This document shows, one piece after another, positions 32,805 through 41,605 of a DNA stretch of 64,000 nt. The notes below the pieces were generated by a model. That model was not told the DNA's origin. It did not search any database and saw nothing but the letters and a program-made list of their open reading frames with translations. Source of the DNA: an uncultured Bacteriovoracaceae bacterium (GTDB taxonomy: Bacteria > Bdellovibrionota > Bacteriovoracia > Bacteriovoracales > Bacteriovoracaceae). Location: the NCBI GenBank assembly GCA_937923325.1, contig CAKZUQ010000028.1, positions 47,737-111,736 on the forward strand, written 5' to 3'. Each line of letters starts with the position of its first letter. The first letter of the stretch is position 1. The position numbers and the translations under genes were made by a program.

Positions 32805-33569
32805 ATGATCAATAAAAAGCTTTTTACAATAATTTCTACCTTAACGATTTCCGAAATGAAAGGACGTTATAGAAATACATGGGCTGGTTTTTTATGGGTA
32901 ATAATCAACCCAATTCTTATGTTTTCTGTTCACGCTCTCGTTTTTAAGCATATTTTAAAACTCAACATGGATAATTACTACGTATTCTTACTTGGTGGTT
33001 TATTACCTTGGTTATTCATTAACTCAACATTAACCATGACTTGTAATGCATTTATTACAAATAGAGAGGTACTACTTTCGTTTCAAATAAACCCTTTATT
33101 GATACTTGCCTCTAAAGTTATCGATAATTTTATCAATTTTATCAGCCCATTCTTACTGCTTTTAATTGTTCTGGCTTTTAGGGATGGTTTTGCTCTTGCA
33201 GGACTAATTAGCCTTCCACTTTCTATGTTAGTTATTGTAATAGGAACTTTTGCACTTTCACTATTCTTCTCTGTATTACAGGTCTATTTTAGGGATACAC
33301 AATTTATTCTCAACTTTGGTCTAAGTATTTTATATTTTCTAACACCTATTTTTTACCCCGAAGAGATGGTTCCAGCTCACTTAAGCTGGATCGTTAAAAT
33401 AAACCCAGTATATGCTTTAATACATCCATTTCAGATAGCTCTATCTAATTATGATTTTCATAATTTAGTTGACGCTAGTTTAAAATCAATATTTTTTAGT
33501 ATTAATATAATATTTGTATCAGCTTACTTTTGGAGAAAAAAAAGAAATGAACTCTACCTCTACCTCTGA
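32805..33569 (+). CDS. ABC-2 type polysaccharide export permease (Wzm/KpsM-like)
   Basis: 254 residues with six predicted membrane helices. The N-terminal MKGRYRNTWAGFLWVIINPI is typical of O-antigen and capsule export permeases, and the SLFFSVLQVYFRDTQFILNF segment with LTPIFYPEEMVP marks the C-terminal half of the ABC2_membrane domain. It should pair with the ATPase encoded next, whose start lies inside this gene (22-bp overlap). A glycosyltransferase gene nearby supports a surface-glycan role; the exact substrate is unknown. Confidence 0.9.
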   Translation: MINKKLFTIISTLTISEMKGRYRNTWAGFLWVIINPILMFSVHALVFKHILKLNMDNYYVFLLGGLLPWLFINSTLTMTCNAFITNREVLLSFQINPLLILASKVIDNFINFISPFLLLLIVLAFRDGFALAGLISLPLSMLVIVIGTFALSLFFSVLQVYFRDTQFILNFGLSILYFLTPIFYPEEMVPAHLSWIVKINPVYALIHPFQIALSNYDFHNLVDASLKSIFFSINIIFVSAYFWRKKRNELYLYL

Positions 33570-34317
33570 TCCAGTATTAAAAATTTCTAATTTAAACATT
33601 AGTTACAAAACCTCATTGTTTCATGGACGTGGCTTAAGAGATGCATTTGTTGAAATGTTTACATCTCCTTTGAAATTCCTAATGAGAAAGCCCCACACAC
33701 TTAATTTACTAAAAGATATAAACCTTGAACTACATAAAGGCGACAGACTTGGAATCGTTGGGGTAAACGGCTGTGGAAAAACTTCTTTATGTCGAGCGAT
33801 AGCAGGGATGCACGGGATGCAAAGATCCATTCAAGTGAACGGTGAAATAAGAGCTATTTTTGACACAAGTGTAGCTGTTCAACCAGAATTATCGGGTGAA
33901 GAAAATGCTGAGATTTTGATTAACTTGATGTACTCAGAGCTCTCTAAAGAAGAAAGAAAAATGATTAAAGAAGAATCACTAGAATTCTCTGAGCTTGGAG
34001 AATTTAGATACTCTGCTTTCAAATATTACAGTAAAGGGATGATGGCCAGATTATTCTTAAGCGTTGTTTCAGCAAGGCCTTGTGATCTGTTAATACTTGA
34101 TGAGGTCTTTAATGGAGCAGATGCCTTCTTTAACGAAAAAATCACAAAACGAGTAAAGGATATGATTGAAAAATCTAGTTCCGTTATTTTCATTAGTCAC
34201 TCAGCAGATTTAGTTAAGGAAGTTTGTAACCGTGTTATTGTTATTGAAAATAGCACAATAGCATTTGATGGTGAAGTTAATCATGGGCTTGAATACTATT
34301 TAAAAAGTGGTTCTTAA
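33547..34317 (+). CDS. ABC exporter ATPase (Wzt/KpsT-like)
   Basis: About 256 residues from the ATG at 33547. Walker A GVNGCGKTSLCRA, an SGEENAEILINLMY region typical of the Wzt family, signature FKYYSKGMMARLFLSVVSAR, Walker B LLILDEVFNGAD and the H-loop ISHSADL are all present. The C-terminal glycan-binding domain found in some Wzt proteins is absent, so export is probably not coupled to chain capping. A long N-terminal segment before Walker A (GRGLRDAFVEMFTSPLKFLM) is typical of the teichoic acid and O-antigen exporter group. Confidence 0.9.
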   Translation: MNSTSTSDPVLKISNLNISYKTSLFHGRGLRDAFVEMFTSPLKFLMRKPHTLNLLKDINLELHKGDRLGIVGVNGCGKTSLCRAIAGMHGMQRSIQVNGEIRAIFDTSVAVQPELSGEENAEILINLMYSELSKEERKMIKEESLEFSELGEFRYSAFKYYSKGMMARLFLSVVSARPCDLLILDEVFNGADAFFNEKITKRVKDMIEKSSSVIFISHSADLVKEVCNRVIVIENSTIAFDGEVNHGLEYYLKSGS

Positions 34318-34691
34318 TGGAATATTCGTTGGAACAGTTCTTATCTTTGAAGAAAACTTTTAATACAGATAAAAATGTTAAAATTTTATCTAGTTCAATG
34401 GAGCCTTTTATCTACAAGGGGGATACTGTAACAGTGTCCCCATGTGAGCTCTCAAAAATCGATAAAGGAGATGCTATTATTTTTTGGCAAGATGATAAAT
34501 TGATTTGTCATCTATTCTTTGGCATGGACACAATTAACTCCCAGGAAATGCTTATAACGAAGGGGATTAACTCTAGAGATTTCGATGACCCTGTTAATCC
34601 TAAGTTTTACCTAGGACTTATTACTTCACCGAGAATCTCATTTTTAAAAAGAATACTCTTTCAGGTTTATTTATTTTTTAAAAAGCCTTGA
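34317..34691 (+). CDS. Signal-peptidase-like (S24/S26 fold) protein without membrane anchor
   Basis: 124 residues. ILSSSMEPFIYKGDTVTVSP carries the SM motif with the candidate nucleophile Ser27. KGDAIIFWQDDKLICHLF has a His65 where the archaeal and ER-type signal peptidases have the catalytic His of HR, and LITKGINSRDFDDPV matches the conserved GD/N box. Bacterial type I peptidases use a Lys instead, so the pattern is of the Ser-His kind. No transmembrane segment is present, though the C-terminal ISFLKRILFQVYLFF might touch the membrane. It starts on the ATPase stop (TAATG), so it is part of the export operon. Substrate unknown. Confidence 0.7.
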   Translation: MEYSLEQFLSLKKTFNTDKNVKILSSSMEPFIYKGDTVTVSPCELSKIDKGDAIIFWQDDKLICHLFFGMDTINSQEMLITKGINSRDFDDPVNPKFYLGLITSPRISFLKRILFQVYLFFKKP

Positions 34692-35635
34692 TTTTTTTCA
34701 ACAAACTCACTTTTGGCATATTCATAAAAAGTAGATGAGCTAAACTTTAATGGTATACCACTTGTTTTTATCTCGACAACCGATTTCAAAATATCATTCG
34801 TAAGTCCACTTGGCTCTTCAATCACAATATTATGGTAAGGAGAAAGAGCTATTTTTGAGATAACTTGAGACTCATCAACAATTGAGGGCTCATTTGACAA
34901 ACAACTTGCCCCCCTACTAGCAAAAAGCTGCGAAGGGTAATCATAAGTAATCATAAAATTATCTGAATCAATATTAATAAATGAAAAGTTCTGATCGACT
35001 TCAGTTTTTCCATCATCATCAATAGCCACGATAAAGTCCAAATCGAATCCATATTTTTTATGAACTTCAGAAATAAATTTATAATTAAGATCAGTTTCAT
35101 GTTTATTATTAAAAAAAGAGCGTTCTTTCATTATTGTTGCAAGAACAATTTCACTATTTCCAAGCTCTAAGTTTTTCACTTTCTCCTCAACCGACTCTAA
35201 CATAAATAAATCTGAGGTGACTGTTCCAAACACAACAGTTTTATCCATTTTTTCTTTTTGAAGGAAGTCAAATGAATAGAGTAAAATATTGTTTTTCCAT
35301 AATTTTGGTACCAAGTAAGAGAACTTCTTTGGCACTAAAAAGACTGTTTCTAATTTATCTAAAGGTATAGGGTTTTTTAAAAAGAAATAAAAAAGTCCAT
35401 AATATCCATCGCGTAATGTAATAAAGTTATAACGAGACATACTTTCAAGACTTTTATAATTCCAAACAAAAGAAGCATTTAATTCAAAAAAAATATCAGC
35501 AGAGACAGGCATACATCTCCAATAAATTTCTTTTGCTTCATTTGAAAGAAACTCTTCTCCCCATTTTTTTAATAATAAGTCATTATGATTAAAAAAATGT
35601 ATTTGATTATTTATTTTCTGAAGCATAGACATCAT
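34667..35635 (-). CDS. Hypothetical protein in polysaccharide region
   Basis: 322 residues, no signal peptide or membrane span. It mixes strands (EIVLATIMKERSFF, LDFIVAIDDDGKTEV) and helices, suggestive of an alpha/beta enzyme; the repeated acidic ATI/AIDDDG context recalls nucleotide-sugar-binding folds but gives no motif. Its 3' end overlaps the convergent signal-peptidase-like gene by 25 bp, and its start lies within the last codons of the glycosyltransferase gene (29-bp overlap), so it is translated together with that enzyme and may assist it. Function unknown. Confidence 0.65.
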   Translation of the reverse strand: MMSMLQKINNQIHFFNHNDLLLKKWGEEFLSNEAKEIYWRCMPVSADIFFELNASFVWNYKSLESMSRYNFITLRDGYYGLFYFFLKNPIPLDKLETVFLVPKKFSYLVPKLWKNNILLYSFDFLQKEKMDKTVVFGTVTSDLFMLESVEEKVKNLELGNSEIVLATIMKERSFFNNKHETDLNYKFISEVHKKYGFDLDFIVAIDDDGKTEVDQNFSFINIDSDNFMITYDYPSQLFASRGASCLSNEPSIVDESQVISKIALSPYHNIVIEEPSGLTNDILKSVVEIKTSGIPLKFSSSTFYEYAKSEFVEKNQGFLKNK

Positions 35636-36896
35636 AGACCTCGTAGTAATATTGATTTAAAGACTTAGAATTAGGATCAAAAAAAGTATGTTGTTCTAGC
35701 ATACTCACCCTACTTATTCTGTATAGAAATGGGTTAAAGCCATTAAAGGGTGTTGCGACTTCTTTTGAGTACTTACCAAGTAAGTTGGCAACTGCTTCTA
35801 CAGAGTTATTATCAATAAAGTCTTGAGATATTTTTTTTCGATCAAAGGTTTTGTACTCAGTTACGACCTTTACTAATTTTTCCAAGGCTATATCTTTATA
35901 AATCTCTGGTTCAAATCGCCCCAACTTTGTTGGTATCAATTCACAATATTCACCACGATTAAACGATTTAAATCCGGCCCAGTCAGTTAGTAATAAAGGC
36001 ATCCCTGCTATTCCTGCTTCAGCAACGCTCATTCCATAGTCTTCATCATGATACGTTGAAAAGCTCACATAAACGTTAGCAGTATTATAATAATTATTAA
36101 GTAGTTTATTATCGACTTTTCCCAAGTACTTTATTCTTTCTCTTGTTTTCTTTGAAAGGTTATTTAGTTTTCTATCGAAGGATCTAAAAAACTCACCAAA
36201 GTGATGATAAACATCACCAAAACTAAAACCCAATGAGTCAAATTCACCAGCCAAGAGTAAATATGTATCATCTGGTATCAACCCATTATTTATCGCTTGA
36301 TCAAATTTATCTAAAAGGTCTAAAGTTTTCTTTTGTAGTGACAATCTTCCTGTATACAAAAGGACTGTAGCATCACCCTCTATTGAGAGTTCTTCTCTAA
36401 TTTTGCAGTTTGAATTTTCTTTATGAAAAAACTCTTTACTTGAAACAGGAAAAGGTATTTTTTTTATGTATTGGTTCTCATTGTCAAAAAATTTTTTGAC
36501 CAGACTAACCTGTGCATCAGAAGCACAAAAAAACCTCACTTTCTTATCTTTTAAAAGACGATCTATCCCCATCCACTGAGAAAACATCAATGTAAAGTCA
36601 CCAAAGATGTGGAAATCAATTTCAGGATTATATTTTGTATTAACCCTAAATATTGAGTTCAAAAGGTAGACTGGATGCGGTCTATGGTCTAAAAAAACTA
36701 ATTTATCTGGTTTTTCCTCTAAAATTTTTCCTCTGAGTTCAAGACTCTCTGAGGCTGAAAGAGTATCTGAATAGTTTAATCTAAGAATTTCATCATCTTT
36801 AAATGCAAGATCATAACTATCAAGTAAGTTCTTTACAATTTTTGTACAGCTAAACCAACTTGATTCTTTGAATGAATACAAAAGAGCAATTTTCAT
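35607..36896 (-). CDS. Glycosyltransferase, family 4-like (GT-B)
   Basis: 429 residues. The C-terminal half carries the GT4 pattern: LLYTGRLSLQKKTLDLLDKF (start of the Rossmann domain), IKYLGKVDNKLLNNYYNTAN, VYVSFSTYHDEDYGMSVAEA and GIAGMPLLLTDWAGFKSF, where the E-x7-E-like acidic residues and the G-P-L-L-L-T motif contact the nucleotide sugar. The N-terminal half is more divergent. No signal peptide. It is the first gene of a two-gene unit with the hypothetical protein downstream and converges with the ABC export operon; likely a surface-glycan enzyme. Confidence 0.85.
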   Translation of the reverse strand: MKIALLYSFKESSWFSCTKIVKNLLDSYDLAFKDDEILRLNYSDTLSASESLELRGKILEEKPDKLVFLDHRPHPVYLLNSIFRVNTKYNPEIDFHIFGDFTLMFSQWMGIDRLLKDKKVRFFCASDAQVSLVKKFFDNENQYIKKIPFPVSSKEFFHKENSNCKIREELSIEGDATVLLYTGRLSLQKKTLDLLDKFDQAINNGLIPDDTYLLLAGEFDSLGFSFGDVYHHFGEFFRSFDRKLNNLSKKTRERIKYLGKVDNKLLNNYYNTANVYVSFSTYHDEDYGMSVAEAGIAGMPLLLTDWAGFKSFNRGEYCELIPTKLGRFEPEIYKDIALEKLVKVVTEYKTFDRKKISQDFIDNNSVEAVANLLGKYSKEVATPFNGFNPFLYRISRVSMLEQHTFFDPNSKSLNQYYYEVYDVYASENK

Positions 36897-36977
36897 TAGG
36901 CACTACCATTATCTTAATTATCGTTTATTATATAGTATTACTATTATTATAAAATTCAATTAATTTAAGGAATATCA

Positions 36978-39539
36978 ATGAATTTAGAGCAACTCAGACA
37001 AAAGAATGGTCTTGAGACCTTATACATACATTCACCAGGTGCAACATCAGCTAGTGTTCAAATATGGTTTCGAGCAGGAAGTGCCCTTGAGAAAAAGTCT
37101 GAAATGGGTATCGCTCATTTTCTTGAGCATATGTTTTTCAAGGGAACGAAAAAAAGACCTGGAGCTAAAATTGCTCATGAGGTTGAGTCTTTTGGTGGTG
37201 AAATCAACGCATTTACTTCTTTCGATTATACCTGCTACTACATAAACACTCCTGTAAATCACTTAGAGAATACGGTTGATATTTTAATGGATATGGTATC
37301 TAACCCTGAGTTTTTAGAATCAGAATTAATCCCTGAGCGACAGGTTGTTTTTGAAGAGTTTAGAAGATCTCTTGATAATCCGAATCAATTTAATTTTAAA
37401 AACTTACAAGAGTCTTCATTCACTAAAGGGTACAGTCATCAAATTTTAGGGACGGAGAAAACAATACATAATTTTACCAGAGAGCAACTTATAAACTTTA
37501 GAGAAAAATACTACAACCTTAGTAATTCAATGTTGATAATCTCTGGCGATATTAAAAATAGACCAAAGCTTGATTCAACAATTAGCTCTTACGAAATACC
37601 TTCGGGTAAGACGAGTTCGTTTCCCAAATTTAACTTAAAAGAAAAAGAAACTTTAAATATTCATAGTAAGCAAGTAAATCAATCCACTCTAACAATCGCG
37701 ATCCAAGCTCCTCATTATTCAAATCCTAATGCAGCAGCTGAAGACCTTGCAGTTAACTGCTTGTGCTATGGTGAGTTATCTCCCTTGTATAAAAAGCTAG
37801 TGACTCAGACCAATATTGCTACTGGTGTTAGTGGCTCTACTATGTTTTTTAATAATGGTGGTGTTCATTTCATTAAGATGGCATTTCCAGTTGAGAGTAT
37901 TTCTAAAGTAACTAAAGAATTCGAAAAGGTCATGAAAGAAGTCTTTAAAACAGGTTTTACAGAGAAAGATGTAACAAGAATTAAAAATCAATATATTGCT
38001 TCAAAAATTTATGAAAAAGAATCAATTGAATCTTATTCTTTTTCTCTAGGTCATGGATTTGCTCAATTAGGCAATATTCACAGTGAAGAAGACTTTATTA
38101 AAGAGATAAAAGGAGCTTCTCTTAATCATATTAATAATTCTTTAACGAGAATTTTTTCACAGAACTTACATATTACCGTTCAAACTCCAGAAGGAGAAAA
38201 AAGTGAAGCGATAGAAAAAGTATCCAAGGCATTTCAAGCTAACCTCAAAAAAATAGCAACAATCAAATTAAAAAAATCGAAGAAAAAAAAGGTCGAAACA
38301 TCTAAGTATGATGAGGAAGTTAAGGTTTCACAAATCAAACCTGGTATCAAATTAATTTATAGACAAAATAAAATGACTCCCACATTTGCATTTCATGCCT
38401 ATTTGAAAGGGGGAGTTGCCAAAGAGACGAAAGAGACAAACGGATCTTTCTATTTTCTATCCAGACTTTTAACATATGGATATGGAAAATTATCCTTTGA
38501 AGAATTAAAAACAGACTTAGAAAACAGTTCATCCTACCTTAATGGTTTTTCTGGTAAAAATGCATACGGTCTTACACTTCATGGTTTATCAGAAAACTTT
38601 GACACACTAATGAATCATTTTTTTGGAACATTTTTAAATCCTAAAATACCTAATGATTATCTAAAAGTTGAAAAAGAACTTATTAAAAGAACACTCCACA
38701 ATCACAAAGAAGATCCAATCAAGCAGTGTTTTAAAAAAGTTAATGAGATCGTTTTCAATCAGCATCCATATGCCATGAACATTATAGGAACAAATGAATC
38801 TATAAAGAAACTATCAAGAAAGAAACTTAGTGATTTACATAGCTCTCGCTTGCAAGAGTCTGAAATAGTTTTTACTTACTGTGGAGATATGGATTTTGAT
38901 TTTGTTTCTGAACTCATTAATAAATCAACTCAAGGTTTAAAACCTAGAAAGTCTTCTAAAAGAACGACTAACAAATTAAAGCCTTTAAAAGCACAAAGCA
39001 TAGAGATTGAATTTGATAGGGAGCAGTCACATATATTCATAGGAAAGCCAGCATATTCTATCCACGATGCTGATGACCTATACCTTAAAATGATTACAAC
39101 ATATTTATCAGGTCAATCTTCAGAGCTTTTTGTTGAAGTTCGAGATAAACAAGGTCTATGCTACTCAGTTCAAGCACTACACCATACGGCACTTGAAGCT
39201 GGATACTGGGGAATATATATCGGAGCTGGAAAAGACAAGGTTGAACAAGCGAAGGATGCAATTTTAAAAATTATTAATAGATTAAGAGATAAAGGACTTA
39301 GTAAAACGGAATTCAATAGAATTAAAAAGATGCTTGATGGTCAAAATCAATTAAATATTCAGACAAATGATGACTATGCTAGTTTTTACTCGATCCCAGT
39401 TCTTCATGATCTAGGTCTTGATTTTCAGCACAAAACCTTTGAGAAAATCAGAAACTTTAATCACGTAGACTTCAATAAATTTTTAAAGAAATTTTTCACA
39501 ACTGAGTGGAGTATAATTAATGTCGGTCCAAAACCTTAA
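36978..39539 (+). CDS. Two-domain M16 zinc metallopeptidase
   Basis: 853 residues, two M16 halves in one chain. The first half has the inverted zinc motif HFLEH at 47-51, with the third ligand Glu at about 126 (VVFEEFRRSLD). The second half (from about 450) starts FAFHAYLKGG and lacks HxxEH, as usual in the inactive partner half. It contains RDKQGLCYSVQALHHTALEA, the R-Y pair that holds substrate in the active site. There is no signal peptide at the N terminus, unlike periplasmic pitrilysin, so it may be cytoplasmic. The role may be peptide clearance or processing. An AAGGA signal precedes the ATG. Confidence 0.9.
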   Translation: MNLEQLRQKNGLETLYIHSPGATSASVQIWFRAGSALEKKSEMGIAHFLEHMFFKGTKKRPGAKIAHEVESFGGEINAFTSFDYTCYYINTPVNHLENTVDILMDMVSNPEFLESELIPERQVVFEEFRRSLDNPNQFNFKNLQESSFTKGYSHQILGTEKTIHNFTREQLINFREKYYNLSNSMLIISGDIKNRPKLDSTISSYEIPSGKTSSFPKFNLKEKETLNIHSKQVNQSTLTIAIQAPHYSNPNAAAEDLAVNCLCYGELSPLYKKLVTQTNIATGVSGSTMFFNNGGVHFIKMAFPVESISKVTKEFEKVMKEVFKTGFTEKDVTRIKNQYIASKIYEKESIESYSFSLGHGFAQLGNIHSEEDFIKEIKGASLNHINNSLTRIFSQNLHITVQTPEGEKSEAIEKVSKAFQANLKKIATIKLKKSKKKKVETSKYDEEVKVSQIKPGIKLIYRQNKMTPTFAFHAYLKGGVAKETKETNGSFYFLSRLLTYGYGKLSFEELKTDLENSSSYLNGFSGKNAYGLTLHGLSENFDTLMNHFFGTFLNPKIPNDYLKVEKELIKRTLHNHKEDPIKQCFKKVNEIVFNQHPYAMNIIGTNESIKKLSRKKLSDLHSSRLQESEIVFTYCGDMDFDFVSELINKSTQGLKPRKSSKRTTNKLKPLKAQSIEIEFDREQSHIFIGKPAYSIHDADDLYLKMITTYLSGQSSELFVEVRDKQGLCYSVQALHHTALEAGYWGIYIGAGKDKVEQAKDAILKIINRLRDKGLSKTEFNRIKKMLDGQNQLNIQTNDDYASFYSIPVLHDLGLDFQHKTFEKIRNFNHVDFNKFLKKFFTTEWSIINVGPKP

Positions 39540-40094
39540 CTAACTAACTAACTTTTTAATATTAGGAGTTGCTCCCAATAAGAGCAGCTCTTCTTTTGAA
39601 TCAACTTCCATAACTAAATTTGAATTATTTTTCATTTGAGTCTTAGAAAAAATATTTAATACTGTGACCAAGCTTTCAAACCTTGTTTCCATCATTTTAT
39701 AAAAATGAGGGATATCGAAGAATTTTTGATTTAGACTACTCATTTTAGCATAAGCCATTTTTCCAATATTGGTATAGTATGTTTGATCTACTAATTTTCC
39801 ATTTATAGATTCACTAAAACAACCAACTAAGACTAGAGTTGTGTCACCTACATCCTTAAAGATTTTTTTTTGCTTGCTCGAAGTTTCATTTTGAGCTTTT
39901 AACAACTCTAGTCCCAAAGCTTTGGAGTTGATATCTGGCTTTAACAAGTAGCTCTCTAGGATTTCACTCGAATAAAAAATCATCTCCTCTGGTAAGGAAC
40001 ATACGATTTGTTTGTTCACAAGCTGAAGTTGATCATAGAAATATGTACTTAATTTGGGAACAGAAATAAGATCTAATGTATTATTCTTTTTCAC
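39540..40094 (-). CDS. Hypothetical protein
   Basis: 184 residues, predicted soluble and mostly helical, with a short strand-rich middle (TTLVLVGCFSESI). No recognised motif. The stop codon directly abuts that of the convergent M16 gene. I cannot assign a function. Confidence 0.6.
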   Translation of the reverse strand: MKKNNTLDLISVPKLSTYFYDQLQLVNKQIVCSLPEEMIFYSSEILESYLLKPDINSKALGLELLKAQNETSSKQKKIFKDVGDTTLVLVGCFSESINGKLVDQTYYTNIGKMAYAKMSSLNQKFFDIPHFYKMMETRFESLVTVLNIFSKTQMKNNSNLVMEVDSKEELLLLGATPNIKKLVS

Positions 40095-40156
40095 ATAACA
40101 AGTATAACACGCAGCACATTACTAAGGAAACTAAGAATATTCTTCTATATTGCAAA

Positions 40157-41605
40157 TCAATAGCTTAGTGAATATATATATGTTTCTGAAATTCCACTCT
40201 TAAGTGTTTTCAAGAGTTTTCCATTGCAATTTTCAATCAATTTTTGCTGAAAACTCTTTTGTAGTTCATTTGAATGTTTAGCCACAACTACAACTTCAAC
40301 ATCGAAACAATTTTTGTCTTCCACTAATTTGTGTCCTAGCTGACTGGCCCATATATTTTTAGACTCAGCGATACTAATTATTTTATTTTCTAAAGGTGAT
40401 TTTAAATAGCCATAAGTTACATCTTCCGCGTAGTACATCAAAGGCCATTCCATATTAAGAACCTTTTGTGGAAGCTCACTTGATATATAGTTTAAAGTCT
40501 CTTTATAATTGTTAACAATATCTGAATAAAGATAACTGTTCTCGGCCATCTGCTTCTGTCCATTTTTAATATTACCAAATACACTTAAGCCAACAAATAT
40601 TACTGAAAGACCAAATAGAACTCTTTGAGAGAAAAGCTTTCTAATATGAATTGCACAAAAAATATAAACAAATGGAAGAGCTGGAAAAAGATAATACTCC
40701 GCTTTTATTGAATGAATAGACAGTCCAAAACAATAGAAAATAACTGGTAATAAGAAGAATAAAGATTTAGATTTAAAGTCTCTATACTTAAGTAAAGAAA
40801 TAATTGAAAGTCCCGTTAGGATAAATCTAAACTCTTCAACAAAAACCCAATTAAGATCAAAAGCTAGTATTTCTAAATACTCACTAAAGTTATTAACTAG
40901 TTGATTTTTAGCTACTGATGTAGATAGTGATCCATGAACTACTTTGTTAATTAAAAAGTATGTTGCCCATAGTGCCAAGTGAATTATTGATATTAAAAGA
41001 TATTTAGTTTTCTTTCTAAAGTATATTTCAAAGATAAACATACCTGTTAAAAATGCTAATACTGTTTCTCTAGAATAAGCTAAGATCAAACCAGAAATAA
41101 AATATATCCATATTTTTTTATATATTCGAGAACAAATATAAATTACAGCGATACTCATAGCAAATATGTCATATCTGTAATTTGATAAATGAATAAATAT
41201 ACTTGGTGATGAAAGAATTAATAGAACAGGAAAATAAAAAATTATATTATTAGAATTCGAATAACGTTCATAAATTTTAGCAGAGGAAAATAAACCTAAG
41301 GCTGAAATGAGTAATATAAATACATGAACAGCCATCGGTGTTAATCCAAATATTTTTGTCCACATATTAGTAATAATCGGAAGAATTGGCTGATGACTAG
41401 CAAACTCATTAGAAAAAAAGTTTGATGTAAAAATATCAAAGTATGAAAATTGATCTACATTTTTTATAGTGTAGGGCTTTTCTTCATAATAAAACGGTAA
41501 ATCCAAAAGTTGAAACTTAACAACAAAAAGAGTTAAAATGATAAAAAACAAAGGCTCTAGCTGAATTAAACTTTTTTTAATTTTTTGCATAAATATCAAC
41601 CACAT
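40157..41605 (-). CDS. Polytopic GT-C-like membrane protein (ArnT/PMT type), copy 2
   Basis: 482 residues with about ten membrane helices. It has the N-terminal loop LDLPFYYEEKPYTIKN with acidic residues placed like the catalytic loop of lipid-linked GT-C glycosyltransferases (PF13231-like), then SHQPILPIITNMWTKIFG, and a C-terminal soluble part. It is a paralogue of the gene just upstream on the same strand (41577-43031): both share the EEKP motif, the HQP/HKP-ILP/FVP loop and the helix pattern. Start uncertain: the ATG at 41605 or one at 41590. Likely transfers a sugar from a lipid carrier; the acceptor is unknown. Confidence 0.75.
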   Translation of the reverse strand: MWLIFMQKIKKSLIQLEPLFFIILTLFVVKFQLLDLPFYYEEKPYTIKNVDQFSYFDIFTSNFFSNEFASHQPILPIITNMWTKIFGLTPMAVHVFILLISALGLFSSAKIYERYSNSNNIIFYFPVLLILSSPSIFIHLSNYRYDIFAMSIAVIYICSRIYKKIWIYFISGLILAYSRETVLAFLTGMFIFEIYFRKKTKYLLISIIHLALWATYFLINKVVHGSLSTSVAKNQLVNNFSEYLEILAFDLNWVFVEEFRFILTGLSIISLLKYRDFKSKSLFFLLPVIFYCFGLSIHSIKAEYYLFPALPFVYIFCAIHIRKLFSQRVLFGLSVIFVGLSVFGNIKNGQKQMAENSYLYSDIVNNYKETLNYISSELPQKVLNMEWPLMYYAEDVTYGYLKSPLENKIISIAESKNIWASQLGHKLVEDKNCFDVEVVVVAKHSNELQKSFQQKLIENCNGKLLKTLKSGISETYIYSLSY

